Source: Entonaema liquescens (lineage: Eukaryota > Ascomycota > Sordariomycetes > Xylariales > Xylariaceae). From it: DNA of 64,000 bases. Positions 37,831 through 50,222 of the stretch are shown here, in pieces. The notes beneath the pieces were generated by a model that worked only from the letters and a program-made list of their open reading frames with translations, ran no database searches and had not been told where the DNA came from. The stretch lies in contig CADCSX010000009.1 of NCBI GenBank assembly GCA_902805475.1, forward strand, positions 992,001 through 1,056,000, written 5' to 3'. The position numbers were made by a program, and so were the translations under genes. Each line of letters opens with the position of its first letter. The first letter of the stretch is position 1.

Positions 37831-39823
37831 TTACATCATGACCATAAAACCCGTAGTCATAGCAGCGATAAGCAGGCCAGACCACAGGGCACTCATCTTT
37901 CCAGCAGCTCCCGAGTTTCCACCGTTCCCATTCCCACTACCATCTCCATTGACAAGCTCAAGCAAGACGCCCTCCGCCCTCTTAATCTTAACCTCCAACG
38001 CTCCATTGTCTCCAACGCGGACGGTTTCCTCCTTTTCCTCACCCACCTTATCGCCCGTCTTCCCATCAAACGTAATCCCCGAAACCGCAACGCCGCTCTT
38101 GGCATTCGTCCCCGGCCCAGTAAGCCTCGTGACGCTCACACTGCGTCCAGCCGCCCACGGCGTGGATACCCTGATGGTCCTGGTCGGCCTCGTGCCGTTG
38201 CTAAACGACGTGCCGTCGGTCGCCTTGAGCGTAGAGTTATTGCCCAACCCCTCGGTTCCGTTCCACACGCCCATATCCAGGAACACCAATTTCCTCAGGT
38301 CCCGCTGCTCCTCCTCCTCCTCCTCCTCCTGTTCGCCGCTATACACGGCGAACCCGCTCAGCGTGCTGCTGTTCGCGCCGGGCAGCGCCGCGACGCTCAA
38401 CTTGTCGTCCTCGGAAGCAGAAGCGGCGACCCTGGCGACGAAGTAGTGCGCGTACCAGTTGGCGCGGATGCCGGCGGCCACGGTCTCGTTCTTGATGGCG
38501 TAGGGCTTGGGCGTGAAGGCGCTGTACTCGCTCTGCGCGCCCAGGTGGAAGTAGGTCTTGCGGATGCCGATGGACGCGCCCAGCAGCACGTAGTCGACGC
38601 CCCAGAGCGCGGCGCCGAGCGTGTCGCTTATCCCGCTCTTGCCGCTGCAGGACACCGAGTTGGTCTCGCCCATGACGAGCGGGGCGCCGGCCTTGTCCGC
38701 GGCGGCGACTTGCGGCACGTATTGGGATATGTTCTGGTTTTGGGTTAGTTCTTGCTCTGGCTTGTGCTTCGAGATATGGGGGTGGAGATGGGGATGGGAG
38801 ATAAGAGGCGTCGGGACAGCTTAAGTCCATGGGGGTTCCTCGCCACATGTATTTTTCAAGGGGGCCTTGACGAAAAGGGATCGGTCACTCACTACGACAT
38901 CGTTAGCATCTCCATAAGGATTGATAGTGAGCCGGATCAAACTCACCCTTCCAAAGGACCTCATGGTTGGATAATAGATCCAACCTCATGCGCAGCCACC
39001 TCGGCCCATCGCACGTCGACTGCGGATACAAATGCGTCGCATAGCTACCAATAATATCGCGGTCCTCCTTCCTCTCGACGATGCCCCCGTTGCCCTCCTG
39101 CGTCAGATTCGCGATGCTGAAATCGTCAATCTCATCCTGCTGGTCGGGGACCCACGGCGGGTCGGCGAACACGCCGGCCTGGAATGTGGGCTTGTCGTCG
39201 GCGGTCTTGTACCAGTCCGAGGCGACGATCTGGCCCGTCAGGTTGCGGAACTGGTCGATGTACGCGGCGACGCCCCACGAGGCGTCCCGCCACGCCTTGT
39301 TGATGAAGTGGTCGATCTCGTTGCCGAGCTCGAACTGCACGAGCTTGCTCCCGAGCACCCGGTGCGCGGCCTCGGCCTGCGCAACCGCGTTAGCCCACGC
39401 CGACTCGTTCACCGCTAGGTTTAGCGTGTAGATGATGTCGGTGCCCTCGGGGAAGTAGTCGCCCCAGCTCGCGTACCAGTCCGGCGTGATGTTGAACTGC
39501 CGGGCGTTGAGGAGCCCCGGGATGGCGACTGAGTAATTCCCCGTAGATAGCTTGTCGTGCAAGTAAGTCTGGTCGGCCGTGTTGCCGCCGACGCGGATCG
39601 GCGGCGGCTTGCCGGTAACCTTGGCGATGGCGCCCAGGAGGTTCTTGGCCAGGGGCGTGCTGACGTAGTCGTCGACCCAGATCGGCTCGATCGAGTACCC
39701 GTAGACATCCGGGACGAGCGGCCTCGTGGCAAGGTTACTTGGGATATCGATAGTAGTATCTTGGGCTGCGACCTCGACGGCAGCAGTAGCGAGGGCCGCA
39801 AGAGCAACGGAGCGTAGACTCAT
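37831..39823 (-). CDS. GH79 beta-glucuronidase-like enzyme, GPI-anchor signal
   Basis: Exon 1 is 39823-38947 and exon 2 is 38750-37831, joined in phase 1 across an unusually long 196-nt intron, giving about 598 residues. The start has a signal peptide (residues 1-20, cleavage after VAAQ region). The GH79 N-terminal barrel carries the acid/base E169 in FELGNEIDHF. The nucleophile E321 lies in LVMGETNSVSC. ALWGVDYVLLGA and the GH79 C-terminal beta domain follow. The end is a Gly/Asn-rich linker plus a hydrophobic tail (MSALWSGLLIAAM), which suggests a GPI anchor. Family members remove glucuronic acid or 4-O-methyl-glucuronic acid from glycans such as arabinogalactan. The gene is far richer in GC than its neighbours. 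A poly-Glu run sits near 38320. The acceptor choice keeps the frame into the nucleophile region. Confidence 0.9.
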
Positions 39824-40410
39824 GATGGGCGAATATTCAGTTCACTTGCACCCGGATTGTAGGAATAAGCTCCAATCCACCTAGACATTAAAAAAAGGGA
39901 AACAGCTCGATGCTGTCCCTTATAAATAATAATGCCAATGCCGTAAAGACGTCACCTCGTTCGGTCTCCGTGCCATTCTCCAACGGGTGTCCCCAGCTAA
40001 GCTACGGTGGATTCCCCAAACCAGGTACGAGGTAGCATTTCCAAGTTCCAAGACCGGGGGGCGTCTGGCTGAATTAGGAATGGCACGTCTGGCGATCCGG
40101 GGAAATTTGAGCCGAACACGCGCCTCGAAATTTGTCCACCTGTTGGAAGCCATCGCGGCGAGGTATATGCCTACTCTTATGAGGGTCGTATTATGTATGC
40201 CTAGCCTAGGTAAGGGAGTGAGGAGAAAAAACAGAATAGCATGGTGGGTAAGAGGATTGAATAGTATAGAGTGGTTGGGTGCAACGACCCCCAATTATAA
40301 TAACACGGAGAGTATAATGCGGGGAAGTATGGAGTTGGGAGCAAAGCTGTTATTATGTATTTCGAGAGGTAGCACCGCATACAAGCGTGTATTATTCGGG
40401 TATTTTACAC
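39824..40410. other. Intergenic
   Basis: Promoter side of the GH79 gene and 3' flank of the GST gene. No feature recognised. Confidence 0.5.
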
Positions 40411-41623
40411 TTAAGGTGAAGAATACTTATATCCATACTTCTCCTTAGCCTCGTTCAAAAACTTCTGGGACTCCTCGTGCTGCTTCTTTGCCTCGGGATC
40501 CTGTTCCCACTTCTTCTTGATATCGGCATTCGAGATGGGGAGGTAAGTTGGGATCGCGTAGCCCTTTTGGACAGCGGGCCGCGCCATGCAACGCTCGATC
40601 CACTTCTCGACGTTGGGAAATGCGCTGGCGTCGATGCCTGTGAAGTATGCGCTGTTGACCCAGCCGAGTAGGTTGATGTCTGCGATGCTGTACTTGCCCT
40701 TCCCCGCGCCCACGATGAAGTCCCGGCCCTCGAGACGCTTGTCTAGGACGCCGTAGAGACGCTCCGTCTCCCCGACGTACCGCTGGACGGCGTAGGGGAT
40801 CTTCTCTTTGGCGAAGCGGAAGAAGTGGTTTGCTTGGCCTTGCATGGGGCCTATTCCACCACTATTTACAGGTTATAGGGTTAGTAGGGCTTCCTATTTA
40901 TGTGACTATTATATATAGATATGTATATAAAATTTTGAGTCCGCCTTGGGAAATCTCGTATTAAGTTTGGGTATGTAGGTCAATAAGTTACAGCAAGAAA
41001 AGCAAAAATACGTACTGCTGCCAAGCCATCCACTGCTCGCAGACGCTGTAATCGTCGCTGTCGATGGGGAAGCTGAACTTGTGCTCCGGATCATAGTGGC
41101 GTGTGAGATAGCTTAGGATAGCAAGACCTTCGAAGACGGCGAAACCGCCCCGGTCGTGGTCGACGATGGCCGGGATTCGGCCGTTGGGGTTGATGGCGGT
41201 AAACCACGGTTGCTTTTGGGTGTTCTTGAGAATGTTGACGGATTGCCATGTATATTCCTTGCCGTATGCTTCTTTCAGCTCCTCCAGTAAGATGCTGATT
41301 TTTAAGCCATTGGGTGTAGCTATGGTGGTGGCGAAGTGTTAATAATATGGTAAGCATATATGTAGTCTTCACAAGGAGAGCATACTGAAAGTTAAGAGTT
41401 CAATGCCACTCCTAGCGATGAGACCGGTAGGTTCGGGTTGTTCGGCCATGTTGTCGTCTGAGTTGTATAGTATTCGAGACGTAGAAAATAGAGCTCTGCG
41501 GTGTAGATTATTCAAGTAGTTTAGTCGTTGGGTATAAGAGATAGCAAGCCTCTGAAATAGAGGACGAGTAGACAGAATATTTATATTCCGCAGCGAGACA
41601 CTGCGGGGAACTCTGAACGACAT
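40411..41623 (-). CDS. Ure2-like glutathione S-transferase, possible mitochondrial form
   Basis: Three exons, 41623-41386, 41319-41016 and 40861-40411, give 330 residues in clean phase. The thioredoxin-like half has TTPNGLKISILLEEL and INPNGRIPAIVDHD with the downstream AVFEGLAILSYL (GSH-contact Glu). The helical half has GGIGPMQGQANHF, typical of Ure2-type GSTs. A 58-residue N-terminal extension is basic, rich in Arg/Leu/Ser and lacks acidic residues until its end (HRRALFSTSRILY), as in a mitochondrial presequence. A second in-frame ATG (41449, MAEQPEP) would give a cytosolic 272-residue form. The enzyme conjugates glutathione to electrophiles or reduces peroxides; the substrate is unknown. 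Confidence 0.92.
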
Positions 41624-43002
41624 GAATAGGTAACTAATAACTAACTTAAACTAAATATAAAGGTGTACGTATGAAACAAGGTTCGTTTGGCCAATTACTC
41701 TTTGCTTTTGCATGAATGACATCTCACATGGGAGAAATATAACTACATAATGTACATGTATTACTTAATCAGAGCGGGGGTAACTATACTAAAGTCTTTA
41801 CTAATATTATACTTTTTAGCCTGTTTCAGGACTTTGATACTAGGTACTAAACTACCTATGCAATGTGAAAACCGACAGTTCTATCTCATCGAATCAAAGG
41901 AAAGAGCTCGAGTCACAATTGATTATTATTAGATACAATGCTACAATGCTTATTGATGCCATCGGTATTTCTAAGCACAACATTAGTTCCTCTGAGGTAA
42001 CTAGCTTAAAGCACTTCAAAGCTTAAGTAGTTCGCCCTAGCTCGCTTCGTCGGTCTTTCAATTGCTCCGACAATGGACATTTATTTACTCTCTAAATTCC
42101 ATTGTGCCGCTGCGGATCACCGATTTTCTCTGATTAATAAGGTATAGTGTCTCTTCCATCGCCGAGGGAATCATTCTTTTTCATATTGAAACCTATAGAG
42201 CTTATCATGCCATAACGAAGGAGTTGATATAGGACCCGGTGGGAAGTTATTAGGTAGGTACCGTATATAATTGTCCGTCTCTGTGGTCCACCACCTAATG
42301 AACTTAATAATGCAATATTATATCACTCGTCCTCGTGATAGGGCTTAAGTACGAAGGTCACGATTACTAAAGTATCTATCAGGGAATAAAGGATTGCCGC
42401 TACTGCAAGGACCTGAGCTAGACTAGCTCAAGTATGTACATGTAGTAGATCTAGCGCATCAGGCCCCGGCGACCCTAGTACCGACGCCTACATGTACATA
42501 CATGATACCTATCATGTAGGTAACACTTAGTCTGCATATGTGCCTAGGTCGCCTAATGTATATGTATGGATATATGTGCTTGGATACATCTGTTAGATAG
42601 CTCCGCCAGCTCCTACATTACGTACAACCCATTTCATTCGTAAAAAGCAATTGCGACTGTCTTGCTTGATCATACACACAATTAACCTAAAGCCACCCTG
42701 AGCATGGCTCGACCACTCCGGTCAGAGAATCCTTTTAATTCCTATTCCTGCCACCCTCATCAAATAATATTGAAGCCGGCCCGTCAAAAATTTCATTGCA
42801 CTTCACGCGTAGCCTACCCCTGAAAAGACTTTTATTCCCTTGTGTTTTTTTTCTTTCTTTCTCGTTATCTGCTACCTCATAATCTCTCAAAGTTTCCTAG
42901 ACATATCACTGGCACGGTACAGCGGTCCGGCCATACGCGGAGAAACGGCGCGGTATCTAAATAACGTAAGGGGGTCACTCAAATAAAGTTGATTCAAGAA
43001 AT
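41624..43002. other. Intergenic 1.4 kb with inverted repeat
   Basis: No gene recognised. A perfect 14-bp inverted repeat is at 42432-42445 and 42488-42501 (listed separately). TAGGTAGGTA words occur near 42250. The region next to 43003 is the 3' flank of the SR gene. Confidence 0.5.
42432..42501. repeat. 14-bp inverted repeat, 42-bp loop
   Basis: GTATGTACATGTAG at 42432-42445 and its exact reverse complement at 42488-42501. The spacer is GC-richer than its surroundings. It is not followed by a T run, so it is not a Pol III product. Confidence 0.8.
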
Positions 43003-44688
43003 TTACCAGTAACCGCCACCTCGGCGGTATTCCTCCCGGGGGTAACCCCCGCCCTCGCGAGGCCCGTAGCCTCCCTCACGCGGGGGAAAGTCCCGCGGAG
43101 GTCGGTCATAAGGTCGGCCGTTGACATACGGATCCGGCGGGGGTCCGTAGTCGCGACGGTAGGGATCTTCGTAGCGTCCACGTGGAGGTGGGTAATCATC
43201 AATGGGTCCACGGCGTGGCGGGGATCTGTAACGGCGATCGTCGTAGTAGTCGCGACGAGGGGGGCTGCGGTCGCGGTAATCGTCGCGATAGCCGCGCGGG
43301 CTATACCCCCGGGGCGGGCCGCGGCGATCATAACCGTCGCCCGGCGCGCCATAAGGTCGACGACCCATAGGCGAACGAGATCGAGCACCACGTTCACGGG
43401 TAGGGAAATCAGGTTGGGTCTGGTGCTCTATGTCAGTAGAGACAAAATAGTACACCTTAGATAAACCTACATCGGCGATACATTGGACTCGCTGGTTTTT
43501 GAACTCGCGGCCGTCAAGCTTTTCTACTGCAGTCTTCAAATCGGCCGCGGTCTCAAACTCGACGAAGCTATTTAAACAATTGGCGTTAGCTCATATATTC
43601 GTAAGTCCGGATAATGCGTTGCGAGTTGTTACGTACCCTCGGCCGTTGCCGTCACGGCCCGTCTCTGAGTAGACGACATCCAAGCTGGACTGTCGAGCAA
43701 AGTCTTTCAGGTCCTAGATCCAGATTCCATGTAAGTGGGGGGTCCGAGGAGCGGTGTAGAACATATGCGAATGAGGCCACTATTCCCAACTCCAGAAGCA
43801 GCACCAGCAAAAGTAATGCGGTCAAACCAATCCAAGCAGGCGGCTATGTCTAACATTGGAAATCCCTGAGGCACCTTGGCTAGCTCCTGAGACCTGTCCG
43901 CCAGAATTTGGGAGAGCTAAACCGATTATGACATCACAAAAAATAAGATGTTGAATACCAGCGTCCCAATTGTTCGGGCGAAAAAGCACACGGCGCAAGA
44001 TGGCTCGCTGTACCAAGGAAGGGAAAATCATCTAAAGCCAGAATCCGGGGGCGAAGAACGGGAAAACGGGAGTTAAACAGACCTGCCAGCTGGTATCATT
44101 GGGAAGTCCAGTAATCTGCATGCGATGGGGAGTGCGACGGGGTCGCGGAGCACTGCGCTCGTGGCCACCGAAGCCTTCGCGGTGGCGAGAACCGCGAGCG
44201 AATTGCACGGTCAAGCGTTCGCCCATGAAGTCAGATCCATCTTATCGTCAATATTAGCCAGGGAAACAACGGAGAAATCAGGTGAGACGGTGGCCAGGAA
44301 CGGTCCAAGACGTACGGAAAGCTGTAACACGAACAAAGTTAGCTGATGGCTGTCGCTAATAAAAGTTGTGCGATAAGAAACGCGGGTACTCACCAGGAAC
44401 AACATCGCGCGCATCCATGGGATCCTTGTATTCGATGAAGCCGAATCCATTCATCAGCTTGACCTCGGTGATCTCACCAGTGCCATGGGTTGCGAAGTGG
44501 GCTTCCACATCGGCCTTGGTTGCTAGATGGTAACGGTTAGCAGTCACGACAGGGCGACACAAAGCTAAGCTAACTCCAAGCTCCGTTACACTGCAACGTG
44601 AGCTCGAACAAGCATTCGGTTATAACTTACCGCCCTTTGGCAGGTTGCCCAAGTAAAGCCGGGTAGCGGAAACCTCGGTAGACGCCAT
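43003..44688 (-). CDS. SR-type splicing factor with two RRMs
   Basis: Exons run right to left: 44688-44631, 44522-44394, 44240-44083, 43713-43637 and 43567-43003, giving 328 residues. RRM1 (about 9-80) starts TRLYLGNLPKGAT and has RNP1-like NGFGFIEY. RRM2 (about 105-185) begins RMQITGLPNDTSWQDLKDF. SWQDLKD (113-119) is the invariant signature of the SR-protein pseudo-RRM, as in SRSF1-type and fission yeast Srp2-type factors. The C terminus is Arg/Gly/Pro/Tyr/Ser-rich (SRSP, DRSPPRRD), an RS/RGG-like tail. It acts in the nucleus in splice-site selection and mRNA export. Intron 3 is long (369 nt), unlike the others. A 39-nt stretch at about 43434-43472 is bounded by GT..AG and is in frame, so it may be kept or spliced. 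Confidence 0.92.
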
Positions 44689-45954
44689 GATCGCGATCAG
44701 TAGAGACGAGGCGCGAATCCGGATGAGTGTTTGGGGAACAAATGTTGAGAGGGCTCGCGTGCGCTTGCGAGAAATTGAACAAGACTTTTTTTTTGCAAAG
44801 TCGTTTGCGCGAATCACGAGAAACCAAGTAGAAAAATACCGGACGAAAATGGTTATCGAATCAGATGGTCCGTAAGTGGGTTGAGTAAGAAAAAATCAAA
44901 ATAAAACTGGCACGAGGCCTCGGGGCCAGGAAGGAAAACCCCGACGAAGGAGGAAAACCTGGAGGAGTTTGTCGAAAAAGTGCGGGCAACGAAAGCGGCG
45001 AAAAAATTGGAAGGAGGGTAAGAAGATAGGCCGGCTATGAAATTGGTGGTTGGAAAATAAAAGGAAGAGAGATAGAAAGTGGTCCTTGTGTCGCGCGGGT
45101 AGTAGAAGGACGGTAGTATTATGACCGTACCACTTGCTTTGGTTTTATTAAAGTTGACAAGTGATTGATGCAGAAGATCGAGGTGTGATGGGGATGGCAG
45201 CTGCTGGATGGGTTAAAGATGGAGAGGAGACTACTTGAAAAGATGGAAGGTGTCTGGCTGGCTGGCGTCTAGCTCTGAAGAGAGCACCGTGCACTTTTAA
45301 AAATGTGGAGGCAAGTAAGAACGGAGCCACCTGTGAGATTTTGTCCTTCGAGATCCTAGCCCCGCACAGGCCAAAAACAGCCTAACATTCAATGAATTTG
45401 ATGGGTGGAGGGTAAGTACATACAGGTACGTACCTCAGGTAAATACAAGGATATCAAAGTACCTACCTAACCCTTACTGATACCTTACGATGTATCCCCT
45501 CGAAAGCTTCACTTATATCAAGAATACAGAACGCATCTACTCATTACCAACTTCATTAGAATAGAAAAAACAGACCAAGTATAAATATATATCAACCGAT
45601 AAGTATAAACATCCAAGCCACTATACGCCATACGCACATACATCGCACAAAATATAACTTCTACGTTATACGACATATGTACATGCTTTTTTCCCTTCGA
45701 TACCCCTCGAACATGGATGTAAGGCAAGCGAGCGCCTCACTTTGTTCATAGCGGTAGCTCTCGATGCGACATTCAGTGCTTTTCCGCAACGATCGCAATG
45801 ATAAGAGCTACACCGCCAACTATTCATTAGATATCTAATATTTCATACCTGGTTATTCACCTACGCCTCGAAACCATCCTGAACTCGATTGGTCCAAACG
45901 CCGATGCTATGCTGTGCTGTACTGTGTAGAAGAAATGCCAACCTAAACGGGGGA
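44689..45954. other. Intergenic 1.3 kb
   Basis: 5' region of the SR gene (purine-rich, GA repeats near 44930-45080) and 3' flank of the sorting-nexin-like gene. TACCTA words occur at about 45460. No RNA or protein gene recognised. Confidence 0.5.
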
Positions 45955-48900
45955 TCAAGCTTCACTAAATAGGACGTCAATTAGTTCATCCATAATTGTA
46001 AAAACCAAATGCGAACTGTCATCATTTTGTTAGCACTGTAGTTCGTCCCAGGACAAGTAACTGTCACATACTTCAACCTCGAGTTGTTGAGCGTAGCAAA
46101 CATCCTGCGGCTCGCGGCTTGCGCGTTTAGTCGTCCGACCACGTTTCCGGCCAAATCTGGAACAAGAGTAGCTAACATCAAGCTTGCTTCTCTCCGGGTT
46201 CGCGCTTTCTCTGATGAAGTTCTCGGCTGCTTGTTTCTGTTGAGTTGCCCATTAGGCCACATGCTATTCCTTAAGAGATCGACGTATTTAAGAATAGCAT
46301 CTTCTTGAACCAGCATTTTGAAATTGTCGCGTACTTTTCGTTCAATAGTACCCCCGAGCATCTGATGTAAAACAACAACGACAGCTCGGCCGCGAAGCCA
46401 ATTGTTGCCTCGATTAAGCCCAAAGACTTCGAGGAAAATGTCGCAGATAGGTTTGATGAAAGGTTCGAGCTCTTTATTCTCAAAGGCATTCAATTCAGCT
46501 TCGGCTTCAGCAGTAGTCATAAGATCTTCGTTGACGCCCAGTGGCATCGTGCTCATCTGGCTTGTAGCTGCCGCGATCAGGCTCTGTCCAGCGGTCGAAA
46601 GTTGGTCTAGAACAGGTATGTTTCCCAGAATATCTTCCATGCCGTCGGCAACAGAGTCGTATAGACGCGTAATCATGTCTTTCTTATCTTCCCGGTTCAA
46701 TAGGTCTTCCCTTGAGTAATGACGCTTTGCGACAGAAAGGCTCGTAGGTCTCTGCTGCGACATACATCCGGCAGGAGAAGGAGTTCGCTTAAGTATTTCT
46801 CCAAGGCATCACGCCGCTTGCGAAGAAAGTCACTTTGAAGTTTCAAAACCATCCTCCGTCGTGGGAACTCCAAGTTCCGTACTGAGGGGTACCTATCTCG
46901 CAGTTTCTGATGGAGCTCGTGGAATTCGCTGTATCGTCGCGTCACGATCCAGGTTGCTGCCGGCATCTTCTCTCCTGCGTTCCTCTTTACCTCGATGACG
47001 TATAGGGCGAATTCCTTTCCGTCCTCCTCTCGTCCAACTTGGATGGACTTGATCTTAATCGATGCGCGCCCGTACAGACTATTATCGCTCTCTTGAATTA
47101 CGTATTGCTGCCGTTGTAGTTCCTTTCGCCGAAGCTCCCTCTGTAGGCTTGCTTTCGATTTGCGCAAGATGCGTAATTCCGCTGTATTATTAGTTAATTC
47201 CGCTTTCTTCGTTAGCGATTCCAAGACGGCCTCCTGAGAAGCGAGTCGTTCAATGTCGTTCGTAAGGGCGGTAATAGCCTCCGCGAGGCCTAGATCACCA
47301 GGGGCGGCCTCATGCACCTCGTCCTCAATGTTACCAGCTTCGCCTTCATTATGGTCGTCCTGTTCGTCCGATAAGAACTTATCTTCGTCTCCGAAAAGGT
47401 CGTCATCCATAAACACACCAATCCTAGATGCTGCACTAACAAGTCCGAGAGACGATAAACTAGGCTTCTCGATCTCCTTCCCAGACTGGATAGGACGCTG
47501 CTGATCTAGTGATCCCCTAGCTGAACCATTGTCCTGAGCCGAGAATATGCTCGAAGCTCCGTCCTCATTCCCAAATAACGACTCACGAAGATCCTCCGCA
47601 GTTTGTGGTCGGTCGTCTTCCATGATATTATTCAGTGCTTCCTCCACCGCTTGTACCACCTGGGTATCTGGTATAGGCCTTATTGGTTCCTGGTCAAGAC
47701 TCAACACCGAGTCCGCTAGCGGATCATGTTCCGCATCATCATCGTCAAATAATGGTGAAGTTGAACTATCATCAAAGGATCGCCGTTGGCCCATTGAAGG
47801 TTCTAGCCTATTGTTAATATTTCCATCAACAGCTTTCAGATTTGTAGCAGACAGACCTCGCCTAGCTTGGCCGTTAGACGTGTTTATCTTCGGATTAAGC
47901 TTCGCTACTGACGCGGGCTTTAGCCCGTACGACTGTGGAACATGAAGTGATGGAGGCCCTGTAGCTGGCCCCACCGGAGATTGGTGGATCAGAGGAATAT
48001 TCTTTGAAGCCTCTTCCGAAGCTAGAGCTTTATAGAATATCTCCGACTTCTTAAACGCATCGAGATGCTTGGATTGCATGTCCTCAAGTACGGCACTTTG
48101 AGCTCGTAGTACAGCCCGACGTGCTTTGTAGTACTGCGCCGGAGTGGCTGCTTTCCCTGCGTCTAGAAACTCACGGATAACACGTCGTGAGCTAGCCGGG
48201 ACCTTAAGTTCCTTTTTAGATAAATAAGCCTGATCAATTTGGGCGATGTCGGTACGATCGGATTCAGTCCAGGGGCTCAGGGTAGAAGGTAGGTGCTCAT
48301 CGTCGAGACCATCATCCTCCAAAGGGTTTCGTAGCCCATCTACCACTAACCAGAATTGCACAAGGGGCATCTGACCTTGTCTATCCATGTATTCCATAAA
48401 ATAAGAAAGACCTGAGGTGTCACGCAGGATTTCTACCAAGGACGCGTGTTCAAGCCTCGAAGACCCTATATTCGGCGGCGGAGTGCTTGATAAGGGTATG
48501 TGCCGTCCATCACTACCCGCAGCTAACTGCTGGACCCTCTGATCTAGAAGCCGCTTACCCATTTCTAACCGACGCAGATAGATTGGGTCCTGTCCCGAGT
48601 ACTGAGAATCTCTCTTCAGCTGGCTTGCTACTTCGCTTCGAAAGCGTCTCGCGTCAGATAAGTTGTTAAGTTTGCGGATCGTGCGGATAAACTTTTCAAA
48701 ACGACGCTCGCTATCTCCCGAAGCTAGTCGCGGAAAAGCTAGCGGCCTAGAGCTCTTTGGTGGTGGTGACGCATGCGCATCCAGAGCGGCACGAAGCTTA
48801 CGGACAGTGGATCGGTCTTGCAACATGGTTCGGCCATAATTTTCCATTACCTGGTTCCAGGTATCAGGCTCAGATAGAAGTTGCAAGGTAGGAAATAAGA

Positions 48901-49689
48901 CAGTACAGGCGACAATTTCGCGGACGATGCTAAAACAACCCGGCTGTCAACCATGGTATGAGGGAGCACTTGTGGCAGAACCTTGGTAAGTATATTCCGT
49001 AGGTGATCTTGTTGCAGCAATTTTGTATCCGAGTAGGCCAGGGACACAGCAGGATGTAGTTTTCCATCATTATATTTTGCGGCAATAGCCAAGTCTAGCT
49101 CTTCAGATTCCGTAACATCTCGATTCAACTTGCGGCCGCGTACCGCCCTCTCCGCATCATAGAAGTTGCGAAAATGGGCTGTTAATATTGGGACAATCCT
49201 ACTCGTTACCACTTCCACCAAGTCCGTTTCGAAAAGACGGTCTCGAATGCTGGCCAGCGCATACCTTACGGTCTTATCTACCTCGTTCGCGAACACCGGA
49301 TTTTTGCTTATATTTGAATACCATGATCTGACAAAGTCCCTTGTAATTAGATCGAGCAAGTCGTCCAGGGCATTAGATATAGCGGGTGATTCGGCGTATA
49401 GGGGATCTTTAAGATACGTTTGTCGAATTCGTAAGGCTGTTGTCTCTTTGTGCCAGGAGACGGGACCTGAAAAGATTACTGCATTGGGTCGTGAAGTTCT
49501 ATTTCGCTGACTATATGCTGAGCCGCGGGAGGTTAAAAGTAAGAGGAGGCAGGCTAGAATGGTTACAACGACGCCGCTGACGAAGGCATATCCTGCCCAT
49601 CGAATGGTGGGAAACCAGCTTGTGGCATATCCCCATGCGATAAAGCATACGACGCCAGCATAACCAACATCTCTCCCCTTAAGGGCCAT
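45955..49689 (-). CDS. Mdm1-type PXA-RGS-PX-Nexin_C protein, two one-base frameshifts
   Basis: A main exon, 49689-46072, plus a last exon, 46015-45955, joined across a 56-nt intron, give about 1226 residues once two lost bases are allowed for. Two hydrophobic helices at the N terminus (about 10-50) anchor it in the ER. PXA follows at about 95-300, then an RGS-like region near 415-560. An acidic linker precedes a PX domain near 880-990 with RRYSEFHELHQKL, and the Nexin_C domain is near 1080-1225, ending HLVFTIMDELIDVLF. Mdm1/SNX13-14 proteins tether ER to the vacuole or lysosome and lipid droplets. The frame is lost at an A4 run (48932-48935), where VVFSIVREIVAC-like sequence would be restored. 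It is lost again near 46709-46711, before NREDKKDM. Both need one extra base. Confidence 0.85.
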
Positions 49690-50222
49690 ACTCAGTTTGA
49701 GGTGGCTTTGAAATTGGCGTCATGACTTGTCCGTGGGGTGACAAGTATGTATGTAGTATCGTGGGAATCGTAAATGACGGCCGATTAAAGGCCAAGAGCT
49801 GCTTATCGATTGAAGTTGCTGTGAGTTCCGACGAATTAGGTAAGGTACCTACCATATGGGGTAATGCAATGCAAGAAGCACGAACCACTTCAAACTGTAT
49901 GCATGTATACAGTAAAAATACCCCACTCCCAGGAACCCCAGGTATAGGTACATGCATGTACCTATTTAATGTACTATTTAATGTACATAATGTGAATGCA
50001 GGTCCCCGAGGCAAAACATAAGACACTTTGGATCTTATTAGTTATATCTCATCGGTCAAAATGCGGGCAAAAACAGGTTCTGAATATTCATGTCGTGGGA
50101 TAATCATCACCGGGTATCTTTATATTCCAATAATGCAGTGACTGCTCGAACTTGTTATGGGACTTCCATCTTGCTTACTCCTAGGACGATATTCTAGTCC
50201 TCATTCGTAGCCGTGGTGATGG
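49690..50222. other. Intergenic
   Basis: Promoter side of the Mdm1-like gene and 3' flank of trm8. ATGTAC/TACATG words cluster near 49905-49985. Nothing else seen. Confidence 0.5.

Noticed and set aside
38339..38848. Arg-rich minus-strand frame
   Set aside because: Alternative-frame shadow of the GC-rich GH79 exon.
34184..41623. Aldolase, GH79 and GST as a catabolic cluster for glucuronic acid
   Set aside because: Uronate breakdown could use a keto-acid aldolase, but spacing is 2.5 kb, orientation is mixed and the reductase and dehydratase genes are absent.
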